Below, in pieces: positions 1 through 8,623 of a DNA stretch of 64,000 nucleotides. Position numbers and translations under genes: made by a program. This stretch comes from Paraburkholderia phenazinium (GTDB taxonomy: Bacteria > Pseudomonadota > Gammaproteobacteria > Burkholderiales > Burkholderiaceae). Under the pieces are notes generated by a model. That model saw only the letters and a list, made by a program, of their open reading frames with translations, was not told where the DNA came from and did not search any database. How positions within the stretch are numbered: the stretch's first letter is position 1; every line of letters begins with the position of its first letter. The stretch covers positions 3,720,001-3,784,000 of the forward strand of contig NZ_FSRU01000001.1 in the NCBI RefSeq assembly GCF_900142845.1, read 5' to 3'.

Positions 1-2
1 TG

Positions 3-446
3 TGCCAGAACCTGATGCTCGCGCAAATGCGCGTACTGCATCGCAGCCGCGACGAAGCGGCCGACAAGGCCCGCGCGCTCTTGCAGCGGGTCGGCATGCG
101 CGCCCATGAGGACAAGTTTCCGTCGCAACTATCGGGTGGCCAGCAGCAACGCGTGGCGATTGCGCGGGCGCTTTCGATGGACCCGGTGGCCATGCTGTTC
201 GACGAGCCCACCTCGGCGCTCGATCCGGAAATGGTCAACGAGGTGCTCGACGTCATGACCGGGCTGGCGCAAGAGGGCATGACGATGCTGTGCGTCACGC
301 ACGAAATGGGCTTCGCGCGGCGCGTCGCCAATCGCGTCGTGTTCATGGATCAAGGTGCGATTGTCGAGGACGAAGCGAAGGAAGTGTTTTTCGACCGTCC
401 GCGCTCAGCTCGCGCACGCGAGTTTCTCTCCCGGATATTGCATTGA
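3..446 (+). CDS. Polar amino acid ABC transporter ATP-binding protein (C-terminal part)
   Basis: The frame is open from the first bases of the window, so the start and the Walker A loop lie outside; 147 residues remain. Visible are the ABC signature [15 protein letters not shown], Walker B with [13 protein letters not shown], and the H-loop in [12 protein letters not shown]. This set is typical of the GlnQ/HisP group that energises uptake of polar amino acids, opines or similar amines. The binding protein starts 50 bp downstream and the permease follows, so the three form one importer. Its C-terminus closely resembles the ATPase at 57109-57861, a second system of the same class. The substrate cannot be read from the sequence. 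Confident family call. Confidence 0.93.
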   Translation, partial: CQNLMLAQMRVLHRSRDEAADKARALLQRVGMRAHEDKFPSQLSGGQQQRVAIARALSMDPVAMLFDEPTSALDPEMVNEVLDVMTGLAQEGMTMLCVTHEMGFARRVANRVVFMDQGAIVEDEAKEVFFDRPRSARAREFLSRILH

Positions 447-496
447 TTTCCTCGCCATCCTCTTCAATCGGTAGTCCTTTCGACGGAGCAAACATC

Positions 497-1315
497 ATGC
501 GGTTTCGCCATTTTCTGCGCCTCTTCGCGATAGTCGTCCCCCTGTCCTTTGCCGCGGCCACCGCGGCGCAAGCTGAGGACGTCGGCACGCTGACACCCGG
601 CAAGCTCGTCGCCGGCGTGGATGCGAACAACAAGCCCTACTCGTATATCGACGACGGCAAGATGACCGGCTTCGACGTCGAACTGCTGCGCGCCATCGCG
701 ACGAAGCTCGGCCTTACCGCCGACTTTCGCGCGCAAGACTTCAGCGGCCTGCTGCCGAGCGTGGCGAACCAGCAGATCGATCTTGCCGCCGGTTCGATTT
801 CCATCACCAAGGAACGCCTGAAGATGGTCGACTTCTCCGAGGGCTACCTGACCGGCCTGCTGAGCGTGGCGACCTTGCCCGACAGTCCGATCACGAGCGA
901 CCCCGCTTCGGTAAAGGGCAAGCGCATCGGTGTCGTGCAAGGCACGATCGAGGATACGTATTCGGACAGCTACTTGCCTGGCGCGCAGATCGTGCGCTTT
1001 CCGAATCTGAATGCGGGCTTCCTGTCGTTGCGCTCCAAGTTCATTGACGGCTACTTCGTCGACAAGACGCTCGTCGAAGGCTTGCAAGGCAAATATCCGC
1101 AGATGAACATTGCCGACAAGCTCGATATCTCCGCGGTCAATCTGCCGGCAGGATTTCCGGTGCACAAGGGTAATGCGAAGCTCGAGGCGGCCTTGAACAA
1201 GACCATCGACGAACTCGTCGCCGACGGCACCTGGCTCAAGCTGTACCTGCAGTTCCATCCGGGCTATCCAAAGCCGGCGAACCTGCCGCCGTATGTCATG
1301 AAGACCGGCAGCTAG
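497..1315 (+). CDS. Family 3 extracellular solute-binding protein of ABC importer
   Basis: The protein has 272 residues from the ATG at 497. That start is chosen because it opens a Sec signal peptide (hydrophobic core near residues 8-23, likely cut after AAQA at residue 26) and has GGAG about 9 bp upstream; the longer open frame upstream overlaps the ATPase. The mature part begins with the pattern of amino-acid binding proteins (YSYIDDGKMTGFDVELLRAIA) and keeps the VDFSEGYLTG and GKRIGVVQGT stretches of the two-lobed SBP_bac_3 fold. It should bind the substrate in the periplasm and hand it to the permease at 1435. Flanking oxidoreductases suggest an amine or amino-acid derivative, which is inference. 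Confidence 0.92.
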   Translation: MRFRHFLRLFAIVVPLSFAAATAAQAEDVGTLTPGKLVAGVDANNKPYSYIDDGKMTGFDVELLRAIATKLGLTADFRAQDFSGLLPSVANQQIDLAAGSISITKERLKMVDFSEGYLTGLLSVATLPDSPITSDPASVKGKRIGVVQGTIEDTYSDSYLPGAQIVRFPNLNAGFLSLRSKFIDGYFVDKTLVEGLQGKYPQMNIADKLDISAVNLPAGFPVHKGNAKLEAALNKTIDELVADGTWLKLYLQFHPGYPKPANLPPYVMKTGS

Positions 1316-1434
1316 TCTGTACACAAGCGGCATCTAATCAACGCGCAAGACCCACCGACGCAGCAACGAACACGCAACCCGGCGGCCGCCGAACGCTCAT
1401 CGACCGGCCGCCGACGCTCAGACAGGAGCGAATC

Positions 1435-2214
1435 ATGAATGCCTTCCTGCAGAACTTTCTCGACTGGCCGTTGCTGATCGGGTCGCTGCCCTCGTTGCTA
1501 TGCACCGGCCTCGTCAATACGCTGGTGCTGTCGCTGTTTTCAACCGTGCTCGGCATCGCGGCCGGCATGGTCCTCGCGTTGATGGCGGTATCGCACACGC
1601 GCTGGCTCATGTTGCCCGCACAGGTCTTTATCGACGTGTTTCGCGGCCTGCCCGCCGCGCTCGTCATCCTGCTGGTGGGCCAGGGTCTCGCGCCGGTCGG
1701 GCTGGCGATCTTCGGACCTAACCCTTACCCGCTCGCCATCGTTGCGCTGGGCCTGATTTCGTCGGCCTATATCGCGGAGATTTTCCGCTCGGGGATTCAA
1801 AGCGTAGGACGCGGACAACTTTCCGCGTGTCAGGCGCTCGGCATGACGTACTGGAGCAGCATGCGCCACGTCATCGTGCCGCAAGGCATCCGCCGCATCT
1901 TGCCGGCGCTGGCTAACCAGTTCATTTCGATCGTCAAGGATTCGAGTCTCGTCTACTTTCTCGGCCTGCTGACCTCGCAGCGCGATCTCTTCACCATCGG
2001 GCAGAATACGTCCGTCAATACGGCCAACCTGTCGCCGCTGGTGGCCGCCGGCGTGGTCTATCTGCTGATCACGGTGCCGCTCACGCATGCCATCAATCAC
2101 ATCGACCGCTGGACGAACCGTCACGCGAACCCGCGGCAAGGTGGCGCGACGCGCGGGCAACGCAAGGCGCAGGCACCGGCAGCCGAGACGGCTATTGCCG
2201 AACAACATCACTAA
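1435..2214 (+). CDS. Polar amino acid ABC transporter permease (HisM/GlnP type)
   Basis: A 259-residue inner-membrane protein with about five hydrophobic segments. The cytoplasmic EAA-type loop that docks on the ATPase is visible around residues 113-140 (EIFRSGIQSVGRGQ then ACQALGM). NQFISIVKDSSL near residues 160-172 is typical of the HEQRo permease family. ACAGGAGC stands just ahead of the ATG. It has one permease partner only, so it may act as a homodimer. It follows the binding protein after 119 bp and precedes the FAD oxidoreductase by 34 bp, consistent with one transcript. The hydrophilic tail after about residue 225 is rich in Arg/Ala and is unlikely to be functional. Confidence 0.93.
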   Translation: MNAFLQNFLDWPLLIGSLPSLLCTGLVNTLVLSLFSTVLGIAAGMVLALMAVSHTRWLMLPAQVFIDVFRGLPAALVILLVGQGLAPVGLAIFGPNPYPLAIVALGLISSAYIAEIFRSGIQSVGRGQLSACQALGMTYWSSMRHVIVPQGIRRILPALANQFISIVKDSSLVYFLGLLTSQRDLFTIGQNTSVNTANLSPLVAAGVVYLLITVPLTHAINHIDRWTNRHANPRQGGATRGQRKAQAPAAETAIAEQHH

Positions 2215-2248
2215 CCTACTCATCCGCATCTAACGGGCCGCCAACACT

Positions 2249-3586
2249 ATGGGACCACAAGTCGAGACTGTCGCCAGCGACACCAGCTTGCCCGCCGAAG
2301 TCGATGTCGTCGTGGTCGGCGGCGGGATTATCGGCGTCAGTACCGCGCTTTATCTGAGCAACAAAGGCCTAAGGGTGGCGCTCTGCGAGAAGGGGCATAT
2401 TGCCGGCGAGCAGTCGAGCCGCAACTGGGGCTGGGTTCGCGTCACCCATCGCGACATGCGCGAATTCGAACTGAGCATCGAAAGCCTGAAGCTGTGGCGC
2501 ACCCTGGACCGCGATCTCGGCATCGACACCGGTTTCAACCAGTGCGGGATTCTCTACATGACCGAGGACGACAAGGTCATGGAGGGGCATCGCACCTGGC
2601 TCGAGAACGCACGCAACCTCGCCGGCGATGCGTTCGATACGCGCGTAGTCGACCCGAAGCATGTCGCCGCCCTGCTGCCTGGCGCGAAGAAATCGTTCAA
2701 GGGCGGGCTCTTTACCGCCGGCGACGGCCGCGCCGAACCGCAACGGGCAGCGCCCGCCATCGCCAACGCGTTGCGCAAGCGCGGCGTGAAGATTCTGACG
2801 CCCTGCGCGGCACGCGGCATCGAAACGAGCGGCGGCCGGGTCAGCGCGGTCGTCACCGAGCACGGCACGATCCGCTGCCAGAGCGTGGTGGTGGCCGGCG
2901 GTGCATGGTCGCGACTGTTCTGCGGCAACCTCGATGTCGACGTGCCGCAACTGCTGGTGAAAGCATCAGTACTTCGAACCGAACCGCTTGAAGGCGGCCC
3001 CACCTGCAGTGCGAGCAACAAGCATTTTGCGTTTCGCAAGCGCGCGGATGGAGGTTATACGGTGGCGAATGGATTTCGCACTTACAGCGACCTCACCCCG
3101 GACAGCTTCCGTCTGTTCTTCAAGTACATCGAAGCGTTAAAGAGCCAATTGGGCTCCTTGCGTATCGGCATCGGCGCCCGCTTCTTCGAAGAACTGCGGC
3201 GCCCGCGGCATTGGGCGCTCGATCAGCCCACCGCCTTCGAACAGGTTCGCACGCTCGATCCCGAGCCGATCGTCCCCTACGTCGACGCGGGGCTGCGCGA
3301 GTTCATCAAGGTGTTCCCGCATCTGAGCCATGCGCGCATCGCGCAGCGCTGGGCCGGCTACATGGATGTGACGCCCGACGCGATTCCGGTGATCTCGGAC
3401 GTGGATACCGTGCCGGGATTATTTATCGGCACGGGCTTTTCCGGCCATGGGTTCGGCATCGGTCCGGCAGCCGGAAAGCTGATGGCCGATCTGGTCGCGA
3501 ACGATACAGCGCTCGTGGATCCCCACGCGTTTCGTCTGAGCCGCTTTAGCGACGGCACCAAAATCGTCATCGACGCAGGGTTCTAG
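2249..3586 (+). CDS. FAD-dependent oxidoreductase (DAO family)
   Basis: The 445-residue protein begins with a Rossmann FAD-binding motif, GGGIIGVSTALYL, at about residues 25-37. EQSSRNWGWVRVT follows; this is the conserved stretch of DAO-fold amine or amino-acid oxidases/dehydrogenases such as the PuuB/SoxB/DadA relatives. The C-terminal FAD loop GTGFSGHGFGIGPAAGKLMADL is present. It probably oxidises the C-N bond of the compound imported by the upstream ABC system, giving an oxo product that the SDR 10 bp downstream could handle. The cluster (transporter, DAO enzyme, SDR) supports catabolism of an amine or D-amino/opine-type compound. The exact substrate is unknown. Confidence 0.88.
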   Translation: MGPQVETVASDTSLPAEVDVVVVGGGIIGVSTALYLSNKGLRVALCEKGHIAGEQSSRNWGWVRVTHRDMREFELSIESLKLWRTLDRDLGIDTGFNQCGILYMTEDDKVMEGHRTWLENARNLAGDAFDTRVVDPKHVAALLPGAKKSFKGGLFTAGDGRAEPQRAAPAIANALRKRGVKILTPCAARGIETSGGRVSAVVTEHGTIRCQSVVVAGGAWSRLFCGNLDVDVPQLLVKASVLRTEPLEGGPTCSASNKHFAFRKRADGGYTVANGFRTYSDLTPDSFRLFFKYIEALKSQLGSLRIGIGARFFEELRRPRHWALDQPTAFEQVRTLDPEPIVPYVDAGLREFIKVFPHLSHARIAQRWAGYMDVTPDAIPVISDVDTVPGLFIGTGFSGHGFGIGPAAGKLMADLVANDTALVDPHAFRLSRFSDGTKIVIDAGF

Positions 3587-3596
3587 GGAGAGTCGT

Positions 3597-4280
3597 ATGC
3601 AGAAGGTAGCGATGATTTCCGGCGCGAGCCGCGGCATCGGCCGGGAGATAACCGAAGAACTGGCCCGGCGCGGCTATCTGCTGTCGCTGGGCGTGCGCAA
3701 TCCCGCAGGGCTTTACGGTCACCTCGACAGCCTGGTGTTTCCCTATGAAGCGCGCGACCCCGAGGCAGGGCGCCGCTGGGTCGACGCCACGGTGGAACGG
3801 TTCGGGCGTATCGACGTGCTGATCAGCAATGCCGGCATCTGCAAGCCCATCAGTCTGGAAGACGGCAGCGACGAACTACTGGAAGAGACGCTGGATATCA
3901 ACGTCAAGGCGCCGTTCCGGTTGATTCAGGCGGCATTGCCGCACTTGCGGCGGGCCGGCAATGCCCGCGTGGTGCAGATTGCCTCGCTGTCCGGCAAGCG
4001 CGTGAAGAACCTCAACGCCGGCTATCAGATGTCGAAGCATGCGGTGATCGCACTCAATCATGCCGTACGGCGCGCAGGCTGGGACGACGGCATTCGCGCC
4101 ACCGCTATCTGTCCAGGGTTCGTGAATACGGAAATGGCGGCGGGTCTGGCCGATCTGCCGCCCGAAGCCATGACCCAGCCGGAGGACATTGCGTTGCTGG
4201 TCGCCAATACGATTGAGTTGCCTAACTCGGCGAGCGTGGCCGAGATCCTCGTCAATTGCAGGCACGAAGATCTTTTTTAG
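3597..4280 (+). CDS. Short-chain dehydrogenase/reductase
   Basis: A 227-residue classical SDR. The cofactor motif GASRGIG lies at residues 9-15, the NAG motif in LISNAGIC, the catalytic Ser in IASLSGKR, and the YxxxK pair at Y143/K147 (YQMSK). CPGFVNTEM is the usual segment after the active site. A GGAGAG ribosome site lies just ahead of the ATG and the gene is 10 bp from the FAD oxidoreductase, so the two are co-translated. It likely reduces or oxidises a carbonyl/alcohol intermediate of the same pathway. Nothing is missing in the active site; substrate unassigned. Confidence 0.9.
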   Translation: MQKVAMISGASRGIGREITEELARRGYLLSLGVRNPAGLYGHLDSLVFPYEARDPEAGRRWVDATVERFGRIDVLISNAGICKPISLEDGSDELLEETLDINVKAPFRLIQAALPHLRRAGNARVVQIASLSGKRVKNLNAGYQMSKHAVIALNHAVRRAGWDDGIRATAICPGFVNTEMAAGLADLPPEAMTQPEDIALLVANTIELPNSASVAEILVNCRHEDLF

Positions 4281-4307
4281 CGGAGATAAAAGCTGGAGAG
4301 AAAACAG

Positions 4308-4332
4308 ATCCAGCCCCGTTAAGGAGCTGGAT
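4308..4332. terminator. Possible weak hairpin between convergent genes
   Basis: ATCCAGC (4308-4314) and GCTGGAT (4326-4332) form a 7-bp perfect stem around an 11-nt loop between the SDR and the convergent small gene. There is no T tract after it on the + strand, so termination is only a suggestion. Confidence 0.3.
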
Positions 4333-4417
4333 TACGCAAAATTCGATACGCGGTAGGGAACGCACCCGCAGCAAAAATCAATCATCAGACGTTTCATGCA
4401 TACCGCATGGCAGCGAA

Positions 4418-4669
4418 TTAATCGCGCGCAACCACCTGATCATTGACGCGCGCCTCGCCTGTCACGAGGCAGCCCGAAAGGAAATTCTGTCCTTGCCCAC
4501 TGGACGCCGCTTCGGAGAAGCCCTTGTCCATGGCGCCCAGGCGGATCATCTCGGCCCCTTTTTCGCACGATATGGTGCCTTCTTCCCCCGCTTGCGCATG
4601 GGTCAGTGCGCGGCCCACTGTCAGGTACGCAAGGAGCATCAGTACAGCAATATTAAATACGCGTCTCAT
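4418..4669 (-). CDS. Small exported protein of unknown function
   Basis: An 83-residue protein with a clear Sec signal peptide (MRR, then a hydrophobic stretch, probable cut after AQA at residue 27). A near-perfect AGAGGAGG ribosome site lies just upstream of the ATG, which is the main reason for believing this short frame. The mature part, about 56 residues, contains two cysteines (ISCEKG and SGCLVTG) that could form one disulfide in the periplasm. I do not recognise the family. It is transcribed alone, convergent with the upstream SDR, and separated from the downstream LysR gene by about 190 bp. Confidence 0.68.
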   Translation of the reverse strand: MRRVFNIAVLMLLAYLTVGRALTHAQAGEEGTISCEKGAEMIRLGAMDKGFSEAASSGQGQNFLSGCLVTGEARVNDQVVARD

Positions 4670-4861
4670 GGTTTGCCTCCTCTGACGAGAAGACTAGCGC
4701 GAACCATGCTCACACGGTGTTAGGACTTTCCCGATTAGGGCGAAGGTGTATGACCCGAGTCAATAAGGATGCCGGAATTTACCGATTACGGGTTTTCCCT
4801 TTGTCAAAATGTCATATTGCATGCTGCAGCGCAGTAATCATGCACTGCAGCAAAGTATCGG

Positions 4862-5806
4862 TTAGTACAGCATATTGCTCGACGCGGCAGCATCCACGCA
4901 TTCGTGATTGAACATTGCAGGCAGCTCGTCGCGCAAGAACTCAACCCACGTGCGAATCTTCGCGTCGAGATACTGGCGCGACGGATACAACGCATAGACG
5001 TTCGTGTGCTGCGTTGTGTACTCCGGAAGAATGCGCACCAGCGCGCCGCTGCGCAGACCGCTCGCCGCTGAGTAAAAGGGCAGCAAGCCAATCCCCATGC
5101 CCTCGCCCACCGCCACCGCCAGTGCCTCCGCGATATTGACGCAGAACGTCGACGCAGTTGGTGCGAACGACTCCCGGCCGCGCGGCCCCTGAAACACCCA
5201 TTCGTGCGCCGGAAAAATTGGCGTAGCCGTTTGCAGGCAGGTGTGCGTAGCGAGGTCGGCGGGCGTCTGCGGCACGCCGTTGCGTTTGAGGTAAGCCGGC
5301 GACGCGCAGGCAATGCTGAACGTGCTGCAGAGGCGCTGCGAGATCAGCCCCGAGTCGGGCAGTTCAGTGGCAAGCACGAGTGCGACGTCATAGCCTTCGT
5401 CGATCAGATCCGGCTCGCGCTGCGCCAGCGTCAACTCTACTTTGACCTCCGGATAGCGTTGCTGATAGCGGCCTATAGCGGGCACGATGCAGTGCTGGCC
5501 GATACCCGTCATGGCGTGGACCTTCAGCTTGCCGGACGGACGTGCCTGCGCATCGCTCGCCTCGGCTTCGGCCTGATCGACACAGGCGAGAATTTCCTCG
5601 CAACGATGCAGATAACGCTCGCCCGCTTCGGTGAGTGCAATGCGGCGCGTCGTGCGATTGAGCAGGCGCGTGCGCAGACGCGCCTCGAGATCGGAGACGG
5701 CACGCGACGCATAGGCCGTGGTGGTGTTGAGGTGCTGCGCGGCACCGGTGAAACTGCCCGCTTCGACGACGCGAACGAGCACACGCATTTTTTGTAACGT
5801 ATCCAT
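4862..5806 (-). CDS. LysR family transcriptional regulator
   Basis: 314 residues from the ATG at 5806 (MDTLQKMRVLVRVVEAGSF), the usual LysR start; the 46-residue longer frame upstream has no family resemblance. The winged helix-turn-helix occupies residues 1-60 (AAQHLNTTTAYASRAVSDLEARL). After it comes a LysR substrate-binding domain of the CrgA/AaeR-like subgroup. It is divergent from the acyl-CoA synthetase gene at 6035, with a 228-bp shared regulatory region holding a perfect 8-bp inverted repeat at 5897-5920. It is therefore the likely regulator of the 6035-9550 operon. The inducer cannot be inferred. Confidence 0.9.
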   Translation of the reverse strand: MDTLQKMRVLVRVVEAGSFTGAAQHLNTTTAYASRAVSDLEARLRTRLLNRTTRRIALTEAGERYLHRCEEILACVDQAEAEASDAQARPSGKLKVHAMTGIGQHCIVPAIGRYQQRYPEVKVELTLAQREPDLIDEGYDVALVLATELPDSGLISQRLCSTFSIACASPAYLKRNGVPQTPADLATHTCLQTATPIFPAHEWVFQGPRGRESFAPTASTFCVNIAEALAVAVGEGMGIGLLPFYSAASGLRSGALVRILPEYTTQHTNVYALYPSRQYLDAKIRTWVEFLRDELPAMFNHECVDAAASSNMLY

Positions 5807-5896
5807 ACGATCCTTCAAAAACCCGCTCGAATTGTTGCATGAATAGCGCGCCTGATTTTCTCGAATCCGGTAAAGATGCATTGCAGTCCTTGAGTT

Positions 5897-5920
5897 TGTG
5901 AGCGGCGCATTGCGCTCACA
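5897..5920. promoter_or_regulatory. Candidate operator palindrome in LysR/CoA-ligase intergenic region
   Basis: TGTGAGCG (5897-5904) and CGCTCACA (5913-5920) form a perfect 8-bp inverted repeat around an 8-bp spacer, located between the divergent LysR gene and the CoA ligase gene. Position and symmetry fit a regulator binding site. The half site also resembles lac-operator half sites, but the spacing does not. Confidence 0.42.
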
Positions 5921-6034
5921 TACCTCAACTTGACTCACCTCCATAGCTGGGTTCTACTCAAATCCGGTTGCACACCCGAGCGTGCAGCGCAGACTGGTGT
6001 GTGCAGCGGCTTTCATGGACACGAGGAGGAAGCG

Positions 6035-7684
6035 ATGCTTCCAGCAGCACAGACGTACGAGACGTTGGCGGCAAACTTTGCATGGCAGATTCCCGAGCGA
6101 TACAACATCGGCGTGGACGTGTGCGACAAATGGGCCGACGGCTCAGGGCGCCTCGCGTTGATCTACGAGCAACGCGACGGCAGCGCCACGCGCTATAGCT
6201 TCGACGATCTCAAGGCCCGCTCCAACCAGTTCGCCAACGCGCTGCGCCACAACGGCGTCGTGCAGGGCGACCGCGTGGCGATCTTCCTGCCGCAATCGCC
6301 CGAAACCGCTCTCGCGCATCTGGCCGCCTACAAGGCCGGCTGCATCGCGGTGCCCCTTTTTGCGCTGTTCGGCGTCGACGCAATCCAGTACCGGCTCGCG
6401 GACAGCGCCGCCGCGGCACTCATCACCGACGCGGCGGGCCTGCAAAAACTCGCCGAGATCCGCCACACGCTGCCCGAACTGAAAGCGGTGTATTGCGTCG
6501 ACGCGGATAGCGCCGCCGCTGCGAGCGACGTGCATGCCTTCTGCGACGCGCTCAATGCCGAGTCCGAGGCGTTCGCACCGGTCGACACCTCGTCTGAAGA
6601 TCCGGCCGTCATCATCTACACCTCCGGCACCACCGGCAAACCGAAAGGCGCGCTGCACGCGCAACGTGTCCTGCTTGGGCATCTGCCGGGCGTGGAGTTG
6701 TCGCAGGCCTGCTTTCCCGCACAGGCCAAGGTGATCTGGACGCCGGCAGACTGGGCGTGGATTGGTGGCCTCTTCGACGTCCTGCTGCCCGCGTGGCATC
6801 ACGGCGTCACCGTACTCGCGCGCCGTTTCGACAAGTTCGACGGCGAGGCCGCGTTCGACCTGCTGGCGCGCCACGCGGTCACGCATACGTTCCTGCCGCC
6901 CACCGCCCTCAAGATGATGCGCACCGTACCCCAGCCTGAGCGCTGGACGCTCTCGCTGCACGCGGTGGCAAGCGGCGGCGAATCGCTCGGCGAGGAACTG
7001 ATTGCATGGGGACGCGCCGCGCTCGGCGTGACCATCAACGAGTTCTATGGGCAGACCGAGTGCAACGTCGTGGTGTCCTCATGTGCGTCGCTGTTCGCGC
7101 CGCGCATCGGCGCCATCGGCAAAGCGGTGCCGGGTCATGAAGTGGCGATCGTCGACGACGACGGTCAGCCCGTGCCCAACGGCACGATCGGCAACATTGC
7201 GATTGCCGGCCCCGATCCAGTGATGTTCCTCGGCTACTGGCGCAATGCCGCGGCGACGCACGACAAGTTCCGCGGCCGCTATCTGCTCACCGGCGATCTG
7301 GGCCAGTGCGACGACGCCGGCTTTATCCGTTTCGTCGGACGCAACGACGACGTGATCACCAGCGCCGGCTACCGGATCGGACCGGCTTCGATCGAGGATT
7401 GCCTGCTCCAGCACCCGGCAGTCTGCATGGCTGCGGTGGTCGGTGCGCCGGATGCCGAGCGTACGGAGATCGTGCTGGCGTTTGTGGTGCTGAATGCCGG
7501 CTTCGTGCCTGGAGACGATCTGGTGCGCGAGATTCAACGGCATGTGAAGACGCGCCTCGCCGCCCACGAATATCCGCGCGAGATACGCTTCGTGGACAGC
7601 CTGCCTATGACGGCGACGGGCAAAGTGATTCGTAAGGAACTGCGGGCCATCATTCGCGCGCCCAATGATCAGCATAAAAATTAG
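6035..7684 (+). CDS. Acyl-CoA synthetase (AMP-forming)
   Basis: 549 residues from the ATG at 6035, which has AGGAGGA 5 bp upstream; the longer frame from 5930 reaches into the regulatory region and is rejected. The AMP-binding P-loop YTSGTTGKPKG starts near residue 194. Later come EFYGQTECN, TGDLGQCDDAGF and GRNDDVITSAGYRIGP, which are the core A5-A8 motifs. The C-terminal lysine needed for adenylation sits in TATGKVIRKEL. It should activate a carboxylic acid to its CoA thioester via an acyl-adenylate. It resembles medium-chain/aromatic acyl-CoA ligases more than acetyl-CoA synthetase. It heads an operon with an aldolase and a 2-hydroxyacid dehydrogenase. Confidence 0.92.
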   Translation: MLPAAQTYETLAANFAWQIPERYNIGVDVCDKWADGSGRLALIYEQRDGSATRYSFDDLKARSNQFANALRHNGVVQGDRVAIFLPQSPETALAHLAAYKAGCIAVPLFALFGVDAIQYRLADSAAAALITDAAGLQKLAEIRHTLPELKAVYCVDADSAAAASDVHAFCDALNAESEAFAPVDTSSEDPAVIIYTSGTTGKPKGALHAQRVLLGHLPGVELSQACFPAQAKVIWTPADWAWIGGLFDVLLPAWHHGVTVLARRFDKFDGEAAFDLLARHAVTHTFLPPTALKMMRTVPQPERWTLSLHAVASGGESLGEELIAWGRAALGVTINEFYGQTECNVVVSSCASLFAPRIGAIGKAVPGHEVAIVDDDGQPVPNGTIGNIAIAGPDPVMFLGYWRNAAATHDKFRGRYLLTGDLGQCDDAGFIRFVGRNDDVITSAGYRIGPASIEDCLLQHPAVCMAAVVGAPDAERTEIVLAFVVLNAGFVPGDDLVREIQRHVKTRLAAHEYPREIRFVDSLPMTATGKVIRKELRAIIRAPNDQHKN

Positions 7685-7755
7685 AAAATTGACTAATGCC
7701 GCCGCGCCAGCGATAACTGTCGAACTTGTCACTGCAAACCTGAGAGACCTCCCAG

Positions 7756-8562
7756 ATGGAAACCCAGCCCACTTCGCTTCACGCTGAGGATGCACCTGCC
7801 TCGTCCGATGCCGACGCGGACGTCGAATGGAAAATCCGCACGGACCTGGCGGCGCTGTACCGCCTCGTCGCGCATTTCCGCATGACGGACATGATCGACA
7901 CGCACATCACCGCGCGCTTGCCGGGCGCCACGCCGACGTTTCTGATCAACCGCTACGGCGTGCTGTTTCATGAAATGTGCGCCTCGGACCTGGTCAAGAT
8001 CGACCACCTGGGCCGCGTCATCGACGAACGCGCCGCAGCCGAACCCGCGCGCTTTCGCGTCAATGCCGCCGGCTTCACGGTCCATTCGGCCGTCCATATG
8101 GCGCGCGACGACCTGCACTTCGTGGTGCATACGCATACAGCCGCCGGCATCGGCGTCGCGGCGCAGGAGCATGGCTTGCTGCCGATCAGCCAGCACGCGC
8201 TGAAGTTCTACGGCAAGCTCGGCTATCACGACTACGAAGGCATTGCGCTGGATCTCGGCGAACGCGAGCGCCTCGTGCGCGACCTGGGTCCGCATAAGGC
8301 GATGATCCTGCGCAACCATGGCCTGCTCGCCGGCGGCGCGAGCGCTGCCGCGGCGTTTCATGAGATCTACTTTCTCGAGCGTGCCTGCCAGGCACAGATC
8401 GCGGCGCTCGCAGGCGGCGCCACGCTGCGGATTCCGTCGGCAGCCGTATGCGAACTGACGGCCAGCCAGTTCAATCGCGACGACTCCGAGGACATCGCCG
8501 AACTGGCGTGGCAAGCGGCGCTGCGCCTGATCGACAATACGGGCTCCGACTACCGCCGCTAA
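7756..8562 (+). CDS. Class II aldolase/adducin family protein
   Basis: A 268-residue AraD/FucA-fold protein. The zinc-binding histidines are visible in VVHTHTAAG (about residues 121-129) and in the later ILRNHGLLAGG segment. MIDTHITARLPG near residue 50 corresponds to the conserved N-terminal phosphate/substrate loop region. Members cleave or epimerise hydroxy-acid or sugar-phosphate substrates using divalent zinc. It lies 71 bp after the CoA ligase and 61 bp before a D-2-hydroxyacid dehydrogenase, so a decarboxylase/aldolase step on a hydroxylated acid is plausible. A GAGACCTCCC stretch precedes the start but no strong AGGAGG is seen. Confidence 0.88.
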   Translation: METQPTSLHAEDAPASSDADADVEWKIRTDLAALYRLVAHFRMTDMIDTHITARLPGATPTFLINRYGVLFHEMCASDLVKIDHLGRVIDERAAAEPARFRVNAAGFTVHSAVHMARDDLHFVVHTHTAAGIGVAAQEHGLLPISQHALKFYGKLGYHDYEGIALDLGERERLVRDLGPHKAMILRNHGLLAGGASAAAAFHEIYFLERACQAQIAALAGGATLRIPSAAVCELTASQFNRDDSEDIAELAWQAALRLIDNTGSDYRR

Positions 8563-8623
8563 CTGCCTCGTCATCCACGAATCCACCCGCGTCGGGACCC
8601 GGCGCGTAAAGCCCTGCCCGTTC

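Noticed and set aside
464..1333. 289-residue minus-strand open frame
   Set aside because: It is the antisense shadow of the SBP gene with Arg/Asp-rich translation and no ribosome site.
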